Assembly (NCBI GenBank): GCA_006538405.1
Contig: BJKQ01000013.1
Span: 310,001 to 374,000 of the forward strand
Direction: 5' to 3'
Length of the DNA: 64,000 nucleotides
From: Hansfordia pulvinata
Lineage: Eukaryota > Ascomycota > Sordariomycetes > Xylariales
Shown here one piece after another: positions 59,306 to 64,000 of the stretch. The notes beneath the pieces are model-generated. The model ran no database searches. It was given only the letters and a program-made list of their open reading frames with translations, and was not told where the DNA came from. The translations under genes and the position numbers were made by a program. Within the stretch, counting starts at the first letter, position 1, and every line of letters starts with the position of its first letter.

Positions 59306-61618
59306 ATGCCCTCTTCGCCATCCGCCCACTCTTCGTCCGGGGACGAGGAGGTAGCCCGCATGCGAGTCATCGAGGCCAGGCTTGCCGAGCGCGGTGAGCT
59401 AGACGAGGACGAGGATGAGGACGAAGAGGAAGACGGCGACTACGAGGAACAAGATGCCGAGGACGAAGACGACGATGACAGGGACGAGCATGAATTGCTG
59501 CTCGACCTCTTCCAAGAGGCGCAGGAGTTCAATGGTGTGTGCCGTCTTTGTGGTGCTCAGCACGCTAGAAGCCGCTAACTTTATCCCCCCAGATGTTGAT
59601 GAAGACGACGAGGATGAAGACTTCCATGGTAACACGCCCTGAGGAACTCTTGGGATCATTGGCTGACCAATCGCTGCAGACGCTGAAGAAGGGGACGTTG
59701 TTTTCGAGGCCGAAAACACCCCTGCCGAGTCTGACGATGCGGCCCAGGTTCCACAGCAGGAAGCGCGTCTTACCATACCACAACGGATCCTGGATCTCTT
59801 CAGCAGTAAGTCCAAGTTCCGAGTGACGCGAGGCCTAATTTCATGGCTGACAACCCCCTGCAGACCGCCGCGTGATTATCCAGAACCAGCGCCAGGTATT
59901 AGACCTTCTTCGAAGGTCCGGCCACTTGGTCGTCGACATGGACGGCGAAGAGGTGGACGGGATTCTTGGGACTGGCCGCCGCCGACATCAACGCGACCCC
60001 AACAGATTCCCCAAAGTCCCAAGCGACAAAGGACGCGAGCTGATGGACTCGGGCACTTTCGGCTCCACAGACCTTGGCTCGCGTATGCGCGCTCGTAAGA
60101 AGATAGCCCGTCGCCTGCTCGACCGCGAACTCGGGGTGGGCAACGAGGTCGACCGCAAAGTTAACCAGCACATGATGGCCCAGTCCATGTTGCCGTCTTC
60201 TAACGCCGAGATGATCATACACTACGAGGAGCCCGTGTACTCTGGACAGTTTTCCGACGATGGCAGCTTTTTCTACTCTTGCGTCAAGGACTTCAAAGTC
60301 CGCATGTACGACACATCCAATCCATACAAGTGGAAACACTACAAGACTGTGCGCTATCCCGGGGGCCGGTGGACTCTCACCGATTCGTCTCTCAGCCCTG
60401 ACAACAAGTGGCTGGCGTACACCTCTATCGACAGCAACGTCTGTCTGGCGCCCACCGACCCCAACGACACAGGTGACCCGTACACCCTCAATTTGGCCGC
60501 TGGCACCCGTGCAGGAGGCGGCTGGCACGATCGCTTTGGCATCTGGTCTATTCGATTTTCCGGTGATGGGCGAGAGTTGGTTGCGGGAACGAATTCCAAC
60601 TCGGTGGTGGTCTACGATATTGAGTCTCGTCAGGTGCTACACGAGGTTACCGGCCACGCCGACCACGTGAATGCTGTCTGCTTTGCCGATAAGTCTTCGC
60701 CGCATATCCTCTACTCTGGCAGCGACGACGCCACCATCAAGGTCTGGGATAGGCGGAGCATGGGCGATGGCCGGGAAGCTGGCGCCTTTGTTGGGCACAT
60801 TGAGGGACTCACATACATTGACAGCAAAGGCGACGGCCGGTATATCCTCAGCAACGCCAAAGATCAGAGCATGAAGCTGTGGGACTTGAAGATGATGTAC
60901 ACGACGGCCAGATTCGAGGAGCTCAACCCACTGCAACACACGCGGCATAGGGACTTTGACTACCGGTGGAACATGTACGACGACCGCGATTGGTTCCCTC
61001 ACCCTAATGATAACTCGGCGGTGACGTTCCGGGGCCACCAGGTCCTGCGCACCTTGATCCGCTGCCACTTCTCGCCTCCAAACAGCACCGACTCGCGGTA
61101 TGTCTACACAGGAAGCTATGATGGCAAGGTCCATGTATACAACATGGACGCAACGAAGGCCGGAGAAATCGACGTCCACAACACCACCAAGACCATCCGC
61201 GCTGTACCGGGCAAGTACCGCTCGCATATGCGGAGGGCTGGGTTCCAACATTGGCAGACCTGCGTCCGTGACGCCAGTTGGCATCCCAACGCTCCATTTA
61301 TTGCGGGTATGTTCGTATTCAATTCTGAACTGGGAGTAACCACTGACATGGGGTACAGCATCCTCTCTCAACGGCCCGGACCACCAACTAGGCACTGTGA
61401 CATTACACTCTTACAACGAAGCCGGGCGCGACGACGGCGATCCCCGCATGGGTACTGGATACGATGAAAGGATGCGGGAGGTCAAGACCAGCCTGGCGGA
61501 TGACGAGGATGTGGAGGATAGTGAAGACGAGGATGGAGACTTCAGCCCAAACAGCGATGAAAACGACGAAGACGAAGATGGCGACGAGCTTGATGACGAC
61601 TGGCTGGCCATGGTCTAG
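59306..61618 (+). CDS. DCAF11/WDR23-type WD40 protein
   Basis: Five exons (59306-59534, 59593-59628, 59680-59805, 59864-61306, 61359-61618) join to 697 residues. The N-terminus is a long Asp/Glu tract. A basic region follows (RARKKIARRLLDRELG), then seven or so WD40 units: YSGQFSDDGSFFYSCVKDF, WSIRFSGDGRELVAGTNS, HADHVNAVCFADKSSPHILY, YSGSDDATIKVWDRRSMG and GRYILSNAKDQSMKLWDLKM. Order and signature match the DCAF11/WDR23 and plant LEC14B family, substrate receptors of CUL4-DDB1 ubiquitin ligases; WDR23 targets NRF2/SKN-1 in animals (family knowledge). The C-terminus is another acidic run ending DDDWLAMV. Four introns of 51-58 nt have standard ends, and the small exon 2 (36 nt) also encodes acidic residues. 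The link to a cullin ligase here is inferred from homology. Confidence 0.9.
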
Positions 61619-62871
61619 GATGACATGATCTTCAACGACATCGTTGTGTTCTCAGACTCGCATGAACTCTGAATGGGGCACTGAGAGGGCGGCCGAGAAG
61701 TAGGTAGGCAGCAGGCGGGTGCGGCCATGTTGGAAAGTAAAGGGGTAGGCTCTCAGGTGTACACACCCAAGCAGGGCGGCACGCGACACGACACACCAGC
61801 GTTTTCCATAGTCTTGGACGGAGTCTGGGGACGGCGTTCTTGATTACTTAGATACTATTTCTACCCTACGTTGACCATTCGCTCTGTCGACTCGTTACCT
61901 ATGCGCTCGGCCATAGCCACGTTGTTAGGCATCCGGCCGTTAGATGGGAAGTCGCAGAAGAGGTGGTGACGCGCTGCAGGCTCCTAGAGACAAGAACGCG
62001 CCATGGACTGTGAGTCGGACGCAAGAACGGCTGCGTGTTTCCCGGGACTCCGTCAAAGTGGCGGGTTTGAAGCCTCTCACAGACCCAAGCATGGAAGCCA
62101 CCCGAATCTAGCTTGCTGCTCTCAGTCGCATTCACATGAGGGGAAGTTTGTTGGAATAGTCTTACTGTGAGCTGGATTACCTGGTTAGAAAGGCAACCTT
62201 TACTCTACCTGTTGTGCAGGGGAGCGGCAACAGCGCCGAATAAGCGGACTCTCGAAGCATTTGCCCGTGCTGCAGCCCAGCTGTTTCTGTTATTGGCATC
62301 GGGCCAGCAAAGGGCCATGCAGCAGATGTTTGGCTTCCAGTCGTGGCCAGAGAGGGAGAAGTAACGTTTATCACGTGGAGGCAAGTCAGGCGCGGCGAGG
62401 TGTGAGTTTGCACTATTTTTACATTTGTTTTGTGAGGGTTTTGTTTCCTATGCGCCGCGCGTGACCTCACGGCGCACTGCGGCGTCGAGGAGGTGCCCTC
62501 GGTACGGAGGGCGCTATTCAGCCCTTGGCTGCCCGGCGATCTCTCCTCCTTGCTCGTGAGCTCGGCCTCTCCTGGCAATCCCGGTTGCGTACGGAATCGC
62601 AGGGGGCAGCTTCGGCATGGTCGTCTTTGCTATGCGTTTTGCGATCCCGCTGTACTCCCATCGTTTCCCGTGTTCCACGACGAAGCGAGCAGATGGGGGT
62701 GCAGTAGATTAGGCAGGTCGATTGCCGATGGAAGAAAAAAAGAGAATAGCATGTACAGGTGGGCGAGGACTTTTTTCCTGATATTCCTCTCCTTCTTCTC
62801 GTTTCGCTCGCTCGGATCTTTCGTTTCATACAGGTCCGCTGACTGGTAAATTGACAATGGTGCTGCCTCGT
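61619..62871. other. Convergent intergenic region
   Basis: The 3' regions of the WD40 gene and of sss1. No coding region is seen. Confidence 0.55.
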
Positions 62872-63288
62872 CTACGCGCCGCCGACGAGGATGTTGTTTA
62901 CGGGAATGTGAACTAGGAGGCATATAGTCAGCGACACGGTGTCGGAGGGGTTAGATGCCCCGGGGGGAAAAAGCGCCGAGAGGCAGAGGAAGAAGACATA
63001 CTCAGCTTAACGACGTATCCGACGGCGCCCATGATAAGGAAGCCGACGCCAACGGCCTGGCAGATCTTGAGGTACTCCTTCTGGTCGGCTGTAGGAAAGG
63101 ACGGGTCAGCGCGATACGGGACCGGACGAAGCATTGTCTTTGAGGAACGGGGAGAAAGTCGGCGACGCGCGCAGACGCGGCGAGGGAGCGAGGCGCGACT
63201 TACGCTTGGTGCAGCGGCTCATGAACTGAGTGCCGTCCTTGACAAAGTCGCGGGGGACGTCGAGGATCTCCTGGACAGCGTCGGCCAT
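62872..63288 (-). CDS. sss1: Sec61 gamma subunit (Sss1) of the ER translocon
   Basis: Three exons (63288-63204, 63088-63002, 62912-62872) give 70 residues, the usual size. The sequence is diagnostic: MADAVQEILDVPRDFVKDGT, then QFMSRCTKPDQKEYLKIC, the single transmembrane helix AVGVGFLIMGAVGYVVKL, and the invariant C-terminus IHIPVNNILVGGA. This tail-anchored subunit clamps the Sec61 channel and is needed for protein import into the endoplasmic reticulum. Introns of 115 and 89 nt have donors GTAAGT and GTATGT. The exons are too short to be found by simple open-frame length: the last codes only 13 residues. Confidence 0.95.
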
Positions 63289-64000
63289 TTTGAAAGATTG
63301 GTTGGGGATGGGCGTCCGTTGGTGACTTGTGTGGTGGCGGAGGGCGGGACGACGGAGCTGGCGATGTTGGGTGAGAGAGGTGATGATGGGACAGGATGTA
63401 AAAGGAGGCCCGTCGCTTTTCTGCAGGGCAGCTCAGGATACCGGGACACGACACGACACGTTAGGCTTAAGGTTAAGGAACAGATCTCCCTTCCATTGCG
63501 GAAGCTGAGAGGTACGGAGGTACGTAGCAGGGTTGGGAGAGGGTCTAACCCTGAATGGGATGGCCTAGAAGGCGTCCAGGGTCGCGCCTTCATTGTCCGG
63601 GGTTGTGGGACTTGCTACAATCACCGAGTAAGAAATGTTATTATCACCGGGTCGAGCTCTCCCCCGTCAAGGCTTAGAATAGCAGCCAACGCTGTCGTGG
63701 CGATTTGTCAAGTATAATTCGCAATGCGGAGTCCATTTTCTTTGAGGTTACCGCTCAGTACGCTCTTCACATAGAGTAAGTGATGATCAGACAGGCTAGA
63801 GAAGCTTTCTGAAGCACTCGAGCGCTATGAATGCTGTGCCACTTCGTGCTCGGAGTTGTCGGGTCCAAGCGGCGGTGGTGATAGAGGGCCAATTTGCATG
63901 TGCTCCATATCTTGCACCCGTGTCACTGGCGTATCCGTGGTCGATTGAAAGCGTGCAACTCTCGCGCCCTCTACTCGTACTTCCAATCATGACGGGCCAA
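63289..64000. promoter_or_regulatory. Upstream region of sss1 to window end
   Basis: Promoter side of sss1. No further gene is seen before the window ends. One motif copy, TACTCGTA, lies at 63972-63979. Confidence 0.5.

Larger units (their letters stand above)
1431..63979. repeat. Dispersed 8-mer TACGAGTA/TACTCGTA, about 30 copies
   Basis: Counted by eye at 1431, 1664, 1670, 1771, 3052, 16306, 16358, 16676, 17347, 17353, 17468, 18159, 18377, 21928, 22010, 22016, 26305, 27129, 27351, 27604, 27641, 29525, 34381, 35430, 41885, 47127, 47279, 47392, 48210 and 63972. About two would be expected by chance in 64 kb. All but one (41885, in the Sel1-repeat gene) lie outside called exons. Several overlap to form the palindrome TACGAGTACTCGTA. 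Confidence 0.85.

Noticed and set aside
1..64000. tRNA, rRNA, CRISPR arrays, bacterial operons
   Set aside because: I looked for tRNA B-box-like sequences and regularly spaced repeats and found none convincing; the genome is fungal, so CRISPR and operons are not expected.

Overview
The window is nuclear DNA of a filamentous ascomycete, most likely a Sordariomycete and possibly Hypocreales; the order is an inference. The evidence is genes split by short GT..AG introns (about 50-130 nt) with CTGAC/CTAAC-type branch points, GC-rich third codon positions, and fungus-specific proteins: a Cbp4-type complex III assembly factor, Aim11, Lrp1/Rrp47, a Nop6-like RRM protein, an SKT5-type Sel1-repeat protein, and a PNP-NACHT-ankyrin NLR. 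There are no operons, CRISPR arrays or intact transposons, and I saw no tRNA or rRNA gene.

Layout. 1-4.96 kb is gene-free. 4.96-13.3 kb holds Rac1 GTPase (+), a Nop6-like nucleolar RRM protein (-), a ketopantoate-reductase-fold protein with a degenerate nucleotide loop (-) and the exosome cofactor Lrp1/Rrp47 (+). 13.3-31.3 kb is gene-poor: an unrecognised Cys/His-rich nuclear-type protein (-, 19.8-21.7 kb), Aim11 (-, 23.5-24.1 kb) and two orphan multi-exon candidates (-, 27.9-28.7 and 29.7-30.5 kb). At 31.3-32.8 kb is a four-exon 2-oxoglutarate/Fe(II) dioxygenase (+) with an unusual 570-nt intron. A possible 52-residue secreted peptide follows (-, 33.0-33.2 kb). 33.2-41.3 kb has no supported gene. 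A large Pro/Gly-rich Sel1-repeat protein related to chitin synthase regulators lies at 41.3-44.5 kb (-). 44.5-49.7 kb is again gene-free. 49.7-63.3 kb is gene-dense: a giant NLR (+), Cbp4 (+), a SET-domain lysine methyltransferase (-), a DCAF11/WDR23-type WD40 protein (+) and the Sec61 gamma subunit Sss1 (-).

Most interesting locus. At 49686-55595 a nucleoside-phosphorylase-like domain, a NACHT NTPase and about ten ankyrin repeats appear to continue into a His/Gln/Glu-rich linker and an unrecognised C-terminal domain of about 45-residue repeats. The reading frame breaks twice (near 52957 and 54278). Each break is what loss of one base would produce, so simple gene calling would report three separate proteins. 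Whether these are assembly errors, a pseudogene or cryptic splicing cannot be settled from the sequence alone.

Other signals. An 8-mer, TACGAGTA/TACTCGTA, occurs about 30 times, almost always between genes, against about two expected by chance. Several genes carry frame problems that either a weak intron or a one-base error would explain. Housekeeping genes with diagnostic motifs (rac1, lrp1, cbp4, sss1, the WD40 gene, the dioxygenase) splice cleanly in silico, so their exon models are firm.
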